Shown piece by piece: positions 1 through 11,530 of a stretch of 64,000 nt of DNA. The DNA is from Tragulus kanchil (taxonomy: Eukaryota > Chordata > Mammalia > Artiodactyla > Tragulidae). Within the stretch, counting starts at the first letter, position 1, and every line of letters starts with the position of its first letter. Location: NCBI GenBank assembly GCA_022376925.1, contig JAIOJX010000004.1, forward strand, positions 7,502,001 through 7,566,000. The letters run 5' to 3'. The notes under the pieces were generated by a model, which was not told the DNA's origin, did not search any database, and worked only from the letters and a program-made list of their open reading frames with translations. The position numbers and the translations under genes are program-made.

Positions 1-341
1 GTTTCTTGCAGCAAGAGTGTCAAACCATGTCTATCCCAAGTATCATCCCTGCTCATCAGAAGAGAACCTGATCTTCAGCAAGCCTAGTTTGCCCCTTCAC
101 TCAGGAAATGGCTTTTTTTTTCTCCCCATGAGTTTACACTGGAGGCTTCATCCCCTGTTTCTTAGGGTCCTTCCAGATTTGACTGTGCATGGACCAATAA
201 TTCCACGATTTGAGTTTTCTATTTGTTAACATTTTTGAAGAATTTGGACTGTCAATACCATCTAACCCCCCTTTCTTCCACTTAATTTAGCCTTATAAAT
301 CAGTGAAGCTCTAAATCTATCTCTTAGTCTTTTGTTCAGTT

Positions 342-487
342 TCAGCACCAGGCTTGGTTTTTAATGCCTGGGCAAAGGTGAGGAAACTTGTATATATGAA
401 GTCTATAGTGTCTTCCTTCTCTTGATAAGAGTTGTAGGTATACCCTTCAGTGTCATGAAAGAAAGCTTTTTGACTGACAACCTGATG
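342..487. other. Non-coding stretch, nothing recognised
   Basis: AT-rich sequence between the duplicated block and the SINE. No coding potential or known repeat seen. Confidence 0.4.
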
Positions 488-700
488 AAACTTCCCAGGT
501 AGCTCAGTTGTAAAGAATCTGCCTGCCAATGCAGATGATGCATGTTTGATCCCTGGGTCAGGAAGATTCTCTGGAGGAGGAAATGGCCATGCACTCCAGT
601 ATTCTTGCCTGGAAAATTTGGAGGAGCCTGGTGGGCTACAATCCATAAGACTGACTAAGAGTCAGACGTGACTGAGTGACAGAGAACGTGTGTGATATCC
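488..700 (+). mobile_element. Bov-tA-type tRNA-Glu SINE
   Basis: The head at 488-525 has the tRNA-Glu-derived motif of ruminant Bov-tA SINEs (GGTAGCTCAGTTGTAAAGAA). It is followed by the characteristic body containing CCAGTATTCTTGCCTGG near 596-613, and ends near 690 with the 'agtcagacgtgactgagtga' BovB-like tail. Bov-tA SINEs are restricted to ruminants and are mobilised by BovB. Confidence 0.9.
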
Positions 701-1059
701 CGATAGAGGAAGACACATACACTCCAGTCTGTGCCAAAGCAACAAATAAAACTTGTGGGCAGGATTGCCATCTTTACCACAAGTGAACAGGTCCCAGAAT
801 CCTAGGGGACCTCAGTTCTGTGCAATGATGCCTACTTCTCCCCATCATCTGCTCCCTGGATGCACCACTCTGGAGTGGGAAGAACAGGATCCTTATTCTT
901 TCCTAATTTCAAAGCTCTCCTTTTCTTTCCAGTGGCTCTTAAAGTGGTAAGAAAGATTATTAAGATTTATATATTTTTAATTCTTATCTAGAGAATGTTA
1001 TATTCCCTATTAGAGCCCACTCAGTTACATAAAGAGAGTTTATTCTTAGTTTCAAATTT
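701..1059. other. Unrecognised non-coding sequence
   Basis: Single-copy sequence between the SINE and duplication pair 1. Short ORFs here have no recognisable protein features. Confidence 0.4.
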
Positions 1060-1559
1060 GGAACTACAAAATGTGTCACAAACCCAGCTAAGTATCATCA
1101 AAGCAAATCTATGTTTCTTGCAGCAAGAGTGTCAAACCATGTCTATCCCAAGTATCATCCCTGCTCATCAGAAGAGAACCTGATCTTCAGCAAGCCTAGT
1201 TTGCCCCTTCACTCAGGAAATGGCTTTTTTTTTCTCCCCATGAGTTTACACTGGAGGCTTCATCCCCTGTTTCTTAGGGTCCTTCCAGATTTGACTGTGC
1301 ATGGACCAATAATTCCACGATTTGAGTTTTCTATTTGTTAACATTTTTGAAGAATTTGGACTGTCAATACCATCTAACCCCCCTTTCTTCCACTTAATTT
1401 AGCCTTATAAATCAGTGAAGCTCTAAATCTATCTCTTAGTCTTTTGTTCAGTTCCAGTTTGGCTTGAGCACTTTTAGGCAAGTAAATTCAAGGGCAGGGT
1501 TGCAGATAAGATATTTCTTATCTGTAGATAGGAAAACAGGCCCCTTCCCCAGGCAGGGG

Positions 1560-1750
1560 GACAAAAAGATATAAACTACTATGTTTAAAATACATAAATA
1601 GCAAGGGTAGATTGTACAACACAAGGGAATACAGCCCTTATGTTTTACTGATTTCAAATGCAGTATAATCTATCAACAAACAGTGAATGACTATGCTGTA
1701 AACCTGTAACTAATAGTTAATCAACTATGCTTCCATTAAAAAAAAAACCT
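1560..1750 (+). mobile_element. L1 3' end fragment (copy 1)
   Basis: Resembles the artiodactyl L1 3' UTR end: a 'tacaacacaagggaatacag' segment, then 'ctgtaaacctgtaactaata', ending in an A-run at about 1738-1748. Heavily 5' truncated, no coding sequence. Confidence 0.65.
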
Positions 1751-2699
1751 ATCCTATGTATAAGAAAGAATGCAAGAGCTTTGAATTTTTTTTTTTCTAA
1801 AGGGCTTTGAAAACACGTAGCTCCTAAAGATGGAAAATGAAATTTTTAGTAGAGCAATTTTGTATTCCAGAAAAACCACAGGCTCTGAGTTCATATTTCT
1901 GATCTGCAATCCACTGGGTCAGCAAATATGGGCAAGATCTTTAACAACTTGGCATCCTTGTTTCCTTTTCTCTAAAGTAAAGATGACAATACTTCCTACA
2001 AAATAGAGTGATCAGGGATAAGTTAATGAATGTAAAAATGTCTTGCACAGTTTGTATCAATCCACATTCAACATATATTTTCTCAGTAAGTGAAACAGAT
2101 TCTAGCTCTACCCATAATTATAAGGCTGATTAGGAAGCATGCAGGGTTAACAAAGAAAGAGCGAGCCCTTCCCATTTTCATTAGGTAGTTTTTCAAATTG
2201 GAACTACAAAATGTGTCACAAACCCAGCTAAGTATCATCAAAGCAAATCTATGTTTCTTGCAGCAAGAGTGTCAAACCATGTCTATCCCAAGTATCATCC
2301 CTGCTCATCAGAAGAGAACCTGATCTTCAGCAAGCCTAGTTTGCCCCTTCACTCAGGAAATGGCTTTTTTTTTCTCCCCATGAGTTTACACTGGAGGCTT
2401 CATCCCCTGTTTCTTAGGGTCCTTCCAGATTTGACTGTGCATGGACCAATAATTCCACGATTTGAGTTTTCTATTTGTTAACATTTTTGAAGAATTTGGA
2501 CTGTCAATACCATCTAACCCCCCTTTCTTCCACTTAATTTAGCCTTATAAATCAGTGAAGCTCTAAATCTATCTCTTAGTCTTTTGTTCAGTTCCAGTTT
2601 GGCTTGAGCACTTTTAGGCAAGTAAATTCAAGGGCAGGGTTGCAGATAAGATATTTCTTATCTGTAGATAGGAAAACGGGCCCCCTTTCCCCCAGGCAG

Positions 2700-2890
2700 G
2701 GGACAAAAGATATAAACTACTATGTTTAAAATACATAAATAGCAAGGGTAGATTGTACAACACAAGGGAATACAGCCCTTATGTTTTACTGATTTCAAAT
2801 GCAGTATAATCTATCAACAAACAGTGAATGACTATGCTGTAAACCTGTAACTAATAGTTAATCAACTATGCTTCCATTAAAAAAAAAACC
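2700..2890 (+). mobile_element. L1 3' end fragment (copy 2, duplicated block)
   Basis: Same fragment as at 1560-1750, present again because of duplication pair 1. Not an independent insertion: the flanks are copied with it. Confidence 0.65.
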
Positions 2891-3059
2891 TATCCTATGT
2901 ATAAGAAAGAATGCAAGAGCTTTGAATTTTTTTTTTTCTAAAGGGCTTTGAAAACACGTAGCTCCTAAAGATGGAAAATGAAATTTTAGTAGAGCAATTT
3001 TGTATTCCAGAAAAACCACAGGCTCTGAGTTCATATTTCTGATCTGCAATCCACTGGGT

Positions 3060-5256
3060 CAGCAAATATGGGCAAGATCTTTAACAACTTGGCATCCTTG
3101 TTTCCTTTTCTCTAAAGTAAAGATGACAATACTTCCTACAAAATAGAGTGATCAGGGATAAGTTAATGAATGTAAAAATGTCTTGCACAGTTTGTATCAA
3201 TCCACATTCAACATATATTTTCTCAGTAAGTGAAACAGATTCTAGCTCTACCCATAATTATAAGGCTGATTAGGAAGCATGCAGGGTTAACAAAGAAAGA
3301 GCGAGCCCTTCCCATTTTCATTAGGTAGTTTTAATATTTAAGAATAGTTCCCAACTAGTATTGGTGGGTGAAGGCTTATGTGTACTGAGGGAAGTAAAGT
3401 TTGTCATTTCAGGAGGTTCACCCAAATTTATGTTCCTAATGCTCTCTGACAGTCACCAGCATATGTTGTACCCATTATCACTACCTATACCCAGATGGGG
3501 TGGGAGGGGCAGGATCCAACCATACGTGAGGGGAAAGGGGCACCATTTTCTTATCATATGCCTAGAGGCATCTTTTCTGCAGCCCTGTGTTTGGCATAGT
3601 AATGTCCTATAATCTTTAAGCTTTATAGTACTTTTTTTTTTTTTTAAGGAGAATTAAAAATAGATTTGGCCCACTGTTATTAGGTTTTTGTACAATACGG
3701 TTTGGAGACTCTAGCTCATTATTCCTAGAAGTAGATGATGGAAGGACAAGGGAGCTACAAATCATTCAGCGACTGATCAGAGAAGATTGTTTTCTTCCTA
3801 TCCAAAAGACTCATTATTGAGCAAAGGCAACAATAAAAGTGACCACAGAAAGCATTTTTACTATTATAGGCTCTGGTTTATGAATGAGGCTCTTTAAGCA
3901 CAGAAGTTAAGCTAACTTCCTGAAATTACTCAGCTAGTAAATAGTAAATTGAAGATAAAAAACCACACAGACAATTTACTGAGCTCACATTTTTAACCAT
4001 GACAAAAGCATGATACTTTTAGGCATTGGTATGGAAATTGCTTTATTACATAGAGTGTCATGATACATCACTCCATTACCTGGCCCTAACTTTAGTTTTA
4101 TCTTTAAATATTCCCTTGACAAACTGTGTTTCTTACATTCTTCTCCTTTCATCTGAACCACAGGTCAGCAATATGGGCAAGATCTTTAACAACTTGGCAT
4201 CCTTGTTTCCTTTTCTCTAAAGTAAAGATGACAATACTTCCTACAAAATAGAGTGATCAGGGATAAGTTAATGAATGTAAAAATGTCTTGCACAGTTTGT
4301 ATCAATCCACATTCAACATATATTTTCTCAGTAAGTGAAACAGATTCTAGCTCTACCCATAATTATAAGGCTGATTAGGAAGCATGCAGGGTTAACAAAG
4401 AAAGAGCGAGCCCTTCCCATTTTCATTAGGTAGTTTTAATATTTAAGAATAGTTCCCAACTAGTATTGGTGGGTGAAGGCTTATGTGTACTGAGGGAAGT
4501 AAAGTTTGTCATTTCAGGAGGTTCACCCAAATTTATGTTCCTAATGCTCTCTGACAGTCACCAGCATATGTTGTACCCATTATCACTACCTATACCCAGA
4601 TGGGGTGGGAGGGGCAGGATCCAACCATACGTGAGGGGAAAGGGGCACCATTTTCTTATCATATGCCTAGAGGCATCTTTTCTGCAGCCCTGTGTTTGGC
4701 ATAGTAATGTCCTATAATCTTTAAGCTTTATAGTACTTTTTTTTTTTTTTAAGGAGAATTAAAAATAGATTTGGCCCACTGTTATTAGGTTTTTGTACAA
4801 TACGGTTTGGAGACTCTAGCTCATTATTCCTAGAAGTAGATGATGGAAGGACAAGGGAGCTACAAATCATTCAGCGACTGATCAGAGAAGATTGTTTTCT
4901 TCCTATCCAAAAGACTCATTATTGAGCAAAGGCAACAATAAAAGTGACCACAGAAAGCATTTTTACTATTATAGGCTCTGGTTTATGAATGAGGCTCTTT
5001 AAGCACAGAAGTTAAGCTAACTTCCTGAAATTACTCAGCTAGTAAATAGTAAATTGAAGATAAAAAACCACACAGACAATTTACTGAGCTCACATTTTTA
5101 ACCATGACAAAAGCATGATACTTTTAGGCATTGGTATGGAAATTGCTTTATTACATAGAGTGTCATGATACATCACTCCATTACCTGGCCCTAACTTTAG
5201 TTTTATCTTTAAATATTCCCTTGACAAACTGTGTTTCTTACATTCTTCTCCTTTCA
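3060..5256. repeat. Direct duplication pair 2
   Basis: 3060-4150 recurs at 4165-5256 (spacing 1105). The part 3060-3332 also belongs to pair 1, so it occurs three times (about 1920-2192, 3060-3332, 4165-4437). The joint 4151-4164 is a degraded version of 3042-3059, the sequence just before the left copy. Confidence 0.95.
3333..4150. other. Non-coding sequence of pair 2, possible MIR trace
   Basis: No gene seen. The 83-residue ORF at 3361-3612 is copied intact only because the DNA is duplicated. About 3870-3960 resembles a minus-strand MIR ('cacagaagttaagctaactt', 'actcagctagtaaatagtaa'). An A-rich run lies near 3630-3648 as poly-T. Confidence 0.4.
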
Positions 5257-5700
5257 GTGCTTCGGTTGTCTGGTGTCTGCCTTAGTTTCATCTACTTAGA
5301 TTATACCTCACTCATTATCACATATCTAAATATTTTCATTCTTCAAGGACCAGTATAAATGCCACCTCTCCAAATCTCTTATAAAACTCCAGACACTTGG
5401 CCAAGTTTGTTCCTTGTGCATTTTAAAGTGAAGAAACTGACATGGTGATGAAACAACTTGATCATCTCCACACTGATGCACTGTCAGGCAGGATTGATTC
5501 CTTATCTCTCTGCCTCCAAAGCCTGTGCTCCTAACCCTTATCTTGTATCTCCTATCTTCTAATATAAATGCCCACTGTATGAACTTCCTGAGGTTCTTTT
5601 CACTTTATACCTTGCAGGGACATTGCTTCAGGAGATGCCTTATCTTACTCACTGTACAATAAACACCTTGGGACAAAGGATTTTATCTTGTATAGTAAGT
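5225..5700. mobile_element. Ancient L2-like LINE remnant
   Basis: The segment 5337-5372 resembles the conserved L2 3' region ('ttcaaggaccagtataaatg' followed by 'ccacctc'). 5620-5690 resembles the later L2 end ('tgtacaataaacaccttggg'). Heavily decayed, no reading frame; family assignment from memory of the consensus. Confidence 0.5.
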
Positions 5701-5989
5701 TTAGGATGATGTTTGTACAGAGTCAATGCACAATCTGTCTCTTGGTAGTTGGATAGACTGTTGAATACAAAGAGGATTATTTTCTTACTGACTTAAAACT
5801 GGCTTTTAGAGTTTTTGTCAATGTTTAACACCTCCTGTGCATAACTAGTTTATTACTCTTGGTGAGATATTCCACATTAGCTTGATGTCTGCAGATCTCT
5901 GAGAGGACCCTCACTGGTGTTTCAGTTACTGATTGTCAGATAAACCCAGATTAGGGAACAATGATCTACAAATTACAAAGACACTGTCA
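5700..5989. other. Unrecognised non-coding sequence
   Basis: No coding potential or recognisable repeat in this stretch before duplication pair 3. Confidence 0.4.
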
Positions 5990-5999
5990 CTGGTTATAG

Positions 6000-6920
6000 G
6001 GCATTTGGAAAGAGTCCATGAAATTTACATGAAAATGGCTGGTGTTTAATGAATAGTAGGAAAACAATTTTAGGTCATCCTTTCAGATACCAACGCTTAT
6101 CAACTTAAAGTCTTAAAGCAAAAAAAAAGTTTGACAGCTGTCCAAATGCTGAAAGAAACCACATAGTTTACAAGCAAATGGGAAATGAATGCAAGTAAAG
6201 GCACAGACTAAGAGAAGTGTAAAATGAAGGTCAGTATTTGTTGCTATGCTTGTTACACAGTATACATCATTATCTTAATCCTGCTGGTAATTCTCATCAT
6301 AAACAGATGAAACTAATCACTCAGTAGGGAGTCATAGAGCATTGGCCTCTAATCTAATTTAGAAAACCTTATGAGGTATCCTCTGAAAGAGGAACATGGT
6401 CTCTAATTAACACATGAGAACATTGTGCCTATTAAACTCAAATATAGCCATTTGGAGAGACATTTAAACACAATACTTCTTATCCTGGATGCAAGGATAA
6501 CCATCACCTTTAACTTTTAAACCCTCCAGTGAGACTCTGGAGGAATAAGGGGTGTGTACACTCCCTATGGTTGCACTGCAGAGTCAAAGGCACCCAGTGG
6601 TAAGCTCTGAAAACTGGGCTGCACTGCTGGCCCTTTGGCAAATTGGGAAGTGCAGAGGTTTCTTCACCATTCTGAGCCTTGTATCCCTTATCTTTAAAAA
6701 GAAGAATTTCGACTCAATAATCTCTAAAGTTCATTTCAGCTTTAAAATTTGTGACATTGTACATGGCACATTTTTATCAGTAGACAGTTCTTTTGTTACT
6801 CTTCTTATAAATAAACTTCAGACCCCTTTTGTGATTAAGTAAATGGCCTCAGACACAGCTGAAAATGTGGGGGAAAAATGTATAGGATACAAGTTGTAAA
6901 ATACCCAGGAAAACAGTTGA
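6000..6920. other. Non-coding sequence of pair 3, left copy
   Basis: No gene recognised. The 96-residue ORF at 6552-6842 (again at 7737-8027) has no domain or codon pattern I recognise. The end near 6690-6760 resembles the 3' part of an ancient mammalian SINE (an 'aataatctctaaagttcatt' type motif). The ORF is probably chance. Confidence 0.4.
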
Positions 6921-7164
6921 GGACTGCAATGGATGAAGCACAAACTGGAATCAAGACTATTGACAGAAATATCAACAACTTCATATATACAGATGATACC
7001 ACTCTAAAGGAAGAAAATGAAGAGGAACTCAAGATCCTGTCCACAATGGTGAAAGAAGAGAGCTAAAAAGCTGGCTTAAAACTCAACATTTGAAAACTAA
7101 GACATTGCATTCAGTCCCATCACTTCATGACAAACAGATGAGGAAAAAGCAGGAACAGTGACAA
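6921..7164 (+). pseudogene. BovB (RTE) LINE RT fragment, truncated copy
   Basis: Translation from the ATG near 6929 gives MDEAQTGIKTIDRNINNFIY followed by TDDTTL. This is the BovB/RTE reverse transcriptase active-site region, with YTDD where RTE elements normally have YADD. An in-frame stop follows 'KEES' at 7064-7066. The copy ends at the joint of duplication pair 3; the fuller version is at 8106-8926. Confidence 0.85.
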
Positions 7165-8105
7165 TTAACATGAAATTGCTGGTTATAGGGCATTTGGAAA
7201 GAGTCCATGAATTTACATGAAAATGGCTGGTGTTTAATGAATAGTAGGAAAACAATTTTAGGTCATCCTTTCAGATACCAACGCTTATCAACTTAAAGTC
7301 TTAAAGCAAAAAAGTTTGACAGCTGTCCAAATGCTGAAAGAAACCACATAGTTTACAAGCAAATGGGAAATGAATGCAAGTAAAGGCACAGACTAAGAGA
7401 AGTGTAAAATGAAGGTCAGTATTTGTTGCTATGCTTGTTACACAGTATACATCATTATCTTAATCCTGCTGGTAATTCTCATCATAAACAGATGAAACTA
7501 ATCACTCAGTAGGGAGTCATAGAGCATTGGCCTCTAATCTAATTTAGAAAACCTTATGAGGTATCCTCTGAAAGAGGAACATGGTCTCTAATTAACACAT
7601 GAGAACATTGTGCCTATTAAACTCAAATATAGCCATTTGGAGAGACATTTAAACACAATACTTCTTATCCTGGATGCAAGGATAACCATCACCTTTAACT
7701 TTTAAACCCTCCAGTGAGACTCTGGAGGAATAAGGGGTGTGTACACTCCCTATGGTTGCACTGCAGAGTCAAAGGCACCCAGTGGTAAGCTCTGAAAACT
7801 GGGCTGCACTGCTGGCCCTTTGGCAAATTGGGAAGTGCAGAGGTTTCTTCACCATTCTGAGCCTTGTATCCCTTATCTTTAAAAAGAAGAATTTCGACTC
7901 AATAATCTCTAAAGTTCATTTCAGCTTTAAAATTTGTGACATTGTACATGGCACATTTTTATCAGTAGACAGTTCTTTTGTTACTCTTCTTATAAATAAA
8001 CTTCAGACCCCTTTTGTGATTAAGTAAATGGCCTCAGACACAGCTGAAAATGTGGGGGAAAAATGTATAGGATACAAGTTGTAAAATACCCAGGAAAACA
8101 GTTGA

Positions 8106-8926
8106 GGACTGCAATGGATGAAGCACAAACTGGAATCAAGACTATTGACAGAAATATCAACAACTTCATATATACAGATGATACCACTCTAAAGGAAGAA
8201 AATGAAGAGGAACTCAAGATCCTGTCCACAATGGTGAAAGAAGAGAGCTAAAAAGCTGGCTTAAAACTCAACATTTGGAAAACTAAGACATTGCATTCAG
8301 TCCCATCACTTCATGACAAACAGATGAGGAAAAAGCAGGAACAGTGACAGATTTTATTTTCTTGGGTTCCAAAATCACTGTGGATTGTGACTGCTGCCAT
8401 TAAATTAAAAGATGCTTTCTCCTTGGAAGGAAAACTATGACAAACCTAGATAACACATTCAAAAGCAGAGACATCACTTTGTTGACAAAAGTCCTATGGT
8501 CAAAGCTATGGTTTTCCAGTAGTCATATATGGATGTGAAAGTTAGACCATAAAGAAGGCTAAGTGCTGAAGAAATGATGCTTTTTAACTGTGGTGCTGGA
8601 GAAGACTTCTGAAAGCCCCTTGGACTACAAGGAGATCAAATGAGTCAATTACAAAGGAAATCAACTCTGAATATTCATTGGGAGGACTGATGCTAAAGAT
8701 GAAGCTCCAATATGTTGGCCACCTGATGGGAAAAGCTGACTCACTGGAAAAGACCCTGATGCAGGGACAGATTGAAGGAAAAAGGTGAAAGAAGTACCAG
8801 AGGATGAGATGAACTGACTCAGTGGGCATGAATTTGAACAGACTCCAGGAGACAGTGAAGGACAGAGAAGACTGGGGTGCCATAGTTCATGGAATCACAG
8901 ACTTAGTGACTGAACAACAAAAACAA
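8106..8926 (+). pseudogene. BovB (RTE) LINE 3' end with RT pseudogene
   Basis: Plus-strand BovB 3' part. After the YTDD-type RT active site (about 8175) come recognisable BovB pieces: a DGDCxH-like 'ITVDCDCCH' stretch near 8365-8400, a LLLGRK-like segment near 8415, 'MTNLD' and 'KSRDITL' near 8437-8480, and 'VVIYGC' near 8518. The thumb/C-terminal part runs to the terminal 'tgactgaacaacaa' tail at 8910-8923. Several stops and frame changes break it. BovB encodes an endonuclease-RT protein that copies its own RNA at target sites and can mobilise Bov-tA SINEs; this 5'-truncated copy cannot. Confidence 0.9.
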
Positions 8927-8954
8927 TTCTTAGGGGTACACATGATGATGAGAG

Positions 8955-9185
8955 TGAAGACTAACATTTGGTGAGCTTTTACTATGCACCAGGCTCTGCT
9001 CTTAGCATTTTGGAGATAGTGTTTTAATAGATTTCCCAGATAATCCTCAGAGGATCTCTCTATAACCACCCTTGAAATACAGATGAAGGAACTGAAGCAC
9101 AGACGTTAGATTATTCTCTTAAAGTCATACAGTTGTATAGTGACAGAACTTGAATTTGAATTCACCTTCAAACATTGTTCCCTTC
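8955..9185 (-). mobile_element. MIR SINE remnant
   Basis: Reverse orientation of the MIR core: 'ttactatgcaccaggctctg' near 8980, then 'cagatgaaggaactgaagca' near 9080 and a degenerate 'cacagctagtaagtggcaga' equivalent at 9126-9146. An old tRNA-derived SINE shared by all mammals. Confidence 0.75.
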
Positions 9186-9426
9186 AGGCCAATTTTCTGT
9201 CTCTCCAACAGTGAGCCGTGTTTGAAACCACGCCTAAAGAGTTGCCAGGGGAAACAAAGACATAAAGCCATCAGTAAAGTTAAACATGCTTTTCCCATTC
9301 AGTGAACCTGTTGACCTAACCATGATGCAAGGGAACTCTGATGAATGGAGTTGGAACACATACACTAAGATAAAGGTTTAAGGACCTTCCACTATGCACA
9401 AACTGTACTTTGTATTCCTTGTATGC

Positions 9427-9655
9427 TTAGCTGCTCAGTCATGTCCAACTCTTCACCACCTTATGGACTAGAGCCCACCAGACTCCTCTTCCCATGGGGA
9501 TTCTCCTGGCAACAATACTGGAGTGGGTTGTCATGCCCTCCTCCAAGGGATCTTTCTAACTCAAGGATCATGCCCTCCTCCAAGGGATCTTTCTAACTCA
9601 AGGATCTTCCACACTGCAGGCAGACTCTTTACCATCTGAGCCACTAGGGAAGCCC
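9427..9655 (-). mobile_element. Bov-tA-type SINE with internal 37-bp duplication
   Basis: Reverse-oriented ruminant SINE. The tail side starts with 'agctgctcagtcatgtccaa', the body has the 'caatactggagtgggttg' motif near 9513, and the tRNA-like head ends near 9655 with 'gagccactagggaagccc'. A perfect 37-base direct repeat lies inside (9532-9568 and 9569-9605). Confidence 0.9.
9532..9605. repeat. 37-bp perfect tandem duplication
   Basis: Two identical 37-base units, 9532-9568 and 9569-9605, within the body of the SINE. The unit begins CATGCCCTCC and ends CAAGGAT. Far smaller than the ~1.1 kb duplications, so probably of different origin. Confidence 0.95.
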
Positions 9656-9785
9656 AAGAATACTAGAGTAGTAGCCTATCTCTTCTCCAGGGTATCTTCT
9701 GGACACAGGGATTAAACCCACACCTCTTGCATTTCCTGCATTGGCAGGTGGGGTTTTTACTACTAGCACTACTCAGGAAGCCCTT
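9656..9785 (-). mobile_element. Second Bov-tA-type SINE monomer
   Basis: Directly follows the previous SINE in the same orientation. It contains 'cttctccagggtatcttctg', 'ttgcatttcctgcattggca' and a 'ctactcaggaagccc' head end at about 9769-9783. Reads as a partial second copy or a dimer. Confidence 0.75.
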
Positions 9786-11086
9786 TTCTTCCTAGAGGTT
9801 TGCAATTCCCATGACACTAGGAAATATCCAGACAATGTTTTTGGTAGAGACAATTTGAAGTGCCAGATTTATGTAGGTTGAGATGAGAGACAGGTATTCC
9901 AGACAGAAAAGTCAATGTGCAAAGACAAAGACACTGTATGGCAAGCAAGAACACTAGAGCATTGGTAGACAGTAGCAGGATGATAAGACAGAAGAAAAAG
10001 AATGAAGTCTTATTAGAGAAGACTGGTTAAAGATGTAACTATGTAAGATTTCTCTCTACAAATACAATTGAAAGTTTGTGGAGAAAATAAATAAAAGGAA
10101 AGTCTGAGGTTTGGAGAGCAACAGTGTTGTCAGAATTTCCCTATTCATTTTATCCGACCAGCTTTTGAAGATAGTTATTGTAGAGTCAATGACACTGCTT
10201 CGAGGCACCTTTTGGCTAGTTCTAAATGCTGTGTTCTGTCCCCTGTGGTGCTTCCCCTTTCAATCTGCTCTGTGTCATGGCGAGAGGACAACCCCAGAGG
10301 TCAAGTGCACCTCCCTTCTTTGCCTTCCCTGATCATAAACTGCTTTATTCAAAAGCTATTCCCTGCAGGACCACCTCCTTTCCTTAGGTCTGAATAAGCA
10401 AGTGTTGCCTCGGGGTGGTTCGGAAAGCAGTCCCCACAACACTGAGCATTAAGTATCTCATTCTTCAGCAAGTAAGAGCCAGGAAGAATCCAAAGACATG
10501 TTATTCTCCACTTGAAGGAGCAGCAGGGACAGCCCAGTGTTTCCAGAGGAGGGAGCAATTAAACAGAAGAGTAGCAAGATGACATTTCCAAAGTCAGAAG
10601 ATTTGGACAGCATCCATCATCAGACGGTAAGTAGACAGTGATTTAGGGAAAGGCTGGGATTCCTAAGGCAAAAGAGTCAATGCATGGCCAAGGGCCAGGA
10701 TCAGGAAGGAGGAATGGTTGATTTCCTCTGGTTGATCATTCCTTATTGCAGCCCTCGGATGATGTATATACACCAGTGCTGCCAATGGGCAGAGTACTAA
10801 TGAGTTACATCTTTTGGTTCTTTTAATCCAAGAGTTTAAATGGTCAATATATGTGTGACTTCACAGTCAGCTTTCATAGAAGGAGCACAGAATCAGAGGT
10901 AACTCTCTTGGGTTAGAATTCAGGATATACTACTTAGTGGAAATTCAGGATTCTTACACTGCACCTTTGGGATCAAATGCAGCTGAGGTTGCTTAGACCA
11001 CACACACACAAATTTGTTTTAAGTTTACATTGGGTGCTAACATTAAATACTGTGAAATCTCACATACTACCCTATAATTTTCCAGG
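9786..11086. other. Single-copy non-coding sequence
   Basis: No gene or repeat recognised. A GC-richer patch at 10230-10560 carries overlapping ORFs of 60-73 residues on both strands, none with recognisable domains. I cannot exclude an old DNA-transposon remnant. Confidence 0.4.
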
Positions 11087-11143
11087 TTCTCTTGGCAGAA
11101 GTTGTGTGGGTCTTAGTACAATCTTCCAAGTTTTCTTTCATTC

Positions 11144-11530
11144 TTTTTTTTTTTTTAACCTTTATTTTGCTTTTAACTTTTACAGAGTTTTGTTGTTTAC
11201 AGATATGCATGTTCCCAGATTAGTCATATGTATATTTCCCCCTTCCCACCCCTCCCAACCATCACACAGCACCCCTGAAGGATCCCCTTTTCTCACAGGG
11301 CAATGACTAGAGCTATTTTCTTCACTTATGATAGGACAGGCCTTCATGCTACTTCCTTTACACCTCCCACCTTCTGTTCCTTTCCCACAATGTCTATATG
11401 TCCACTGTCCATGTCTGTCTTTCTGTCACTTCACTGCATGTGCCATCATCACCATCCTACTAGATTCCATATATATGTGTTAATATACTGTATTTGTCCT
11501 TCTCTTTCTGACTGACTTCACTTTTGATGA
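11144..11530 (-). other. L1 3' UTR of the minus-strand element
   Basis: Non-coding tail between ORF2 and poly-A. It aligns with the 3' UTR of the plus-strand L1 (28316-28668) but with many differences, in contrast to the near-identity of the adjoining ORF2 ends. Copied again at 12263-12649 by pair 4. Confidence 0.85.

Larger units (their letters stand above)
1..1453. repeat. Direct duplication pair 0 (cut by window start)
   Basis: Bases 1-341 recur at 1113-1453 (spacing 1112). The left copy begins before the window. It changes abruptly after 341 into sequence holding a Bov-tA SINE, so the duplicated unit cannot be fully bounded here. Same kind of event as the other pairs listed below. Confidence 0.9.
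1060..3332. repeat. Direct duplication pair 1
   Basis: 1060-2192 recurs at 2200-3332 (spacing 1140). Differences are small and include homopolymer changes near 1545-1570 versus 2685-2705. The joint near 2193 reads like a slightly corrupted version of the sequence that leads into the left copy near 1052-1060. The unit carries an L1 3' end. Confidence 0.95.
5990..8350. repeat. Direct duplication pair 3
   Basis: 5990-7164 recurs at 7179-8350 (spacing 1185-1189; differences include an A-run of 9 versus 6 near 6120/7306). The joint 7165-7178 resembles a corrupted copy of 5970-5989. The left copy stops inside a BovB fragment that continues only after the right copy. Confidence 0.95.

Noticed and set aside
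6552..8027. A 96-residue ORF present twice (6552-6842 and 7737-8027), possibly a conserved small gene
   Set aside because: Its apparent conservation comes from duplication pair 3; no recognisable domain and an ancient-SINE-like 3' part.
10349..10558. A 69-residue minus-strand ORF in a GC-richer single-copy patch as a possible host exon
   Set aside because: No recognisable domain, no convincing splice context, and overlapping ORFs on the other strand of similar length.
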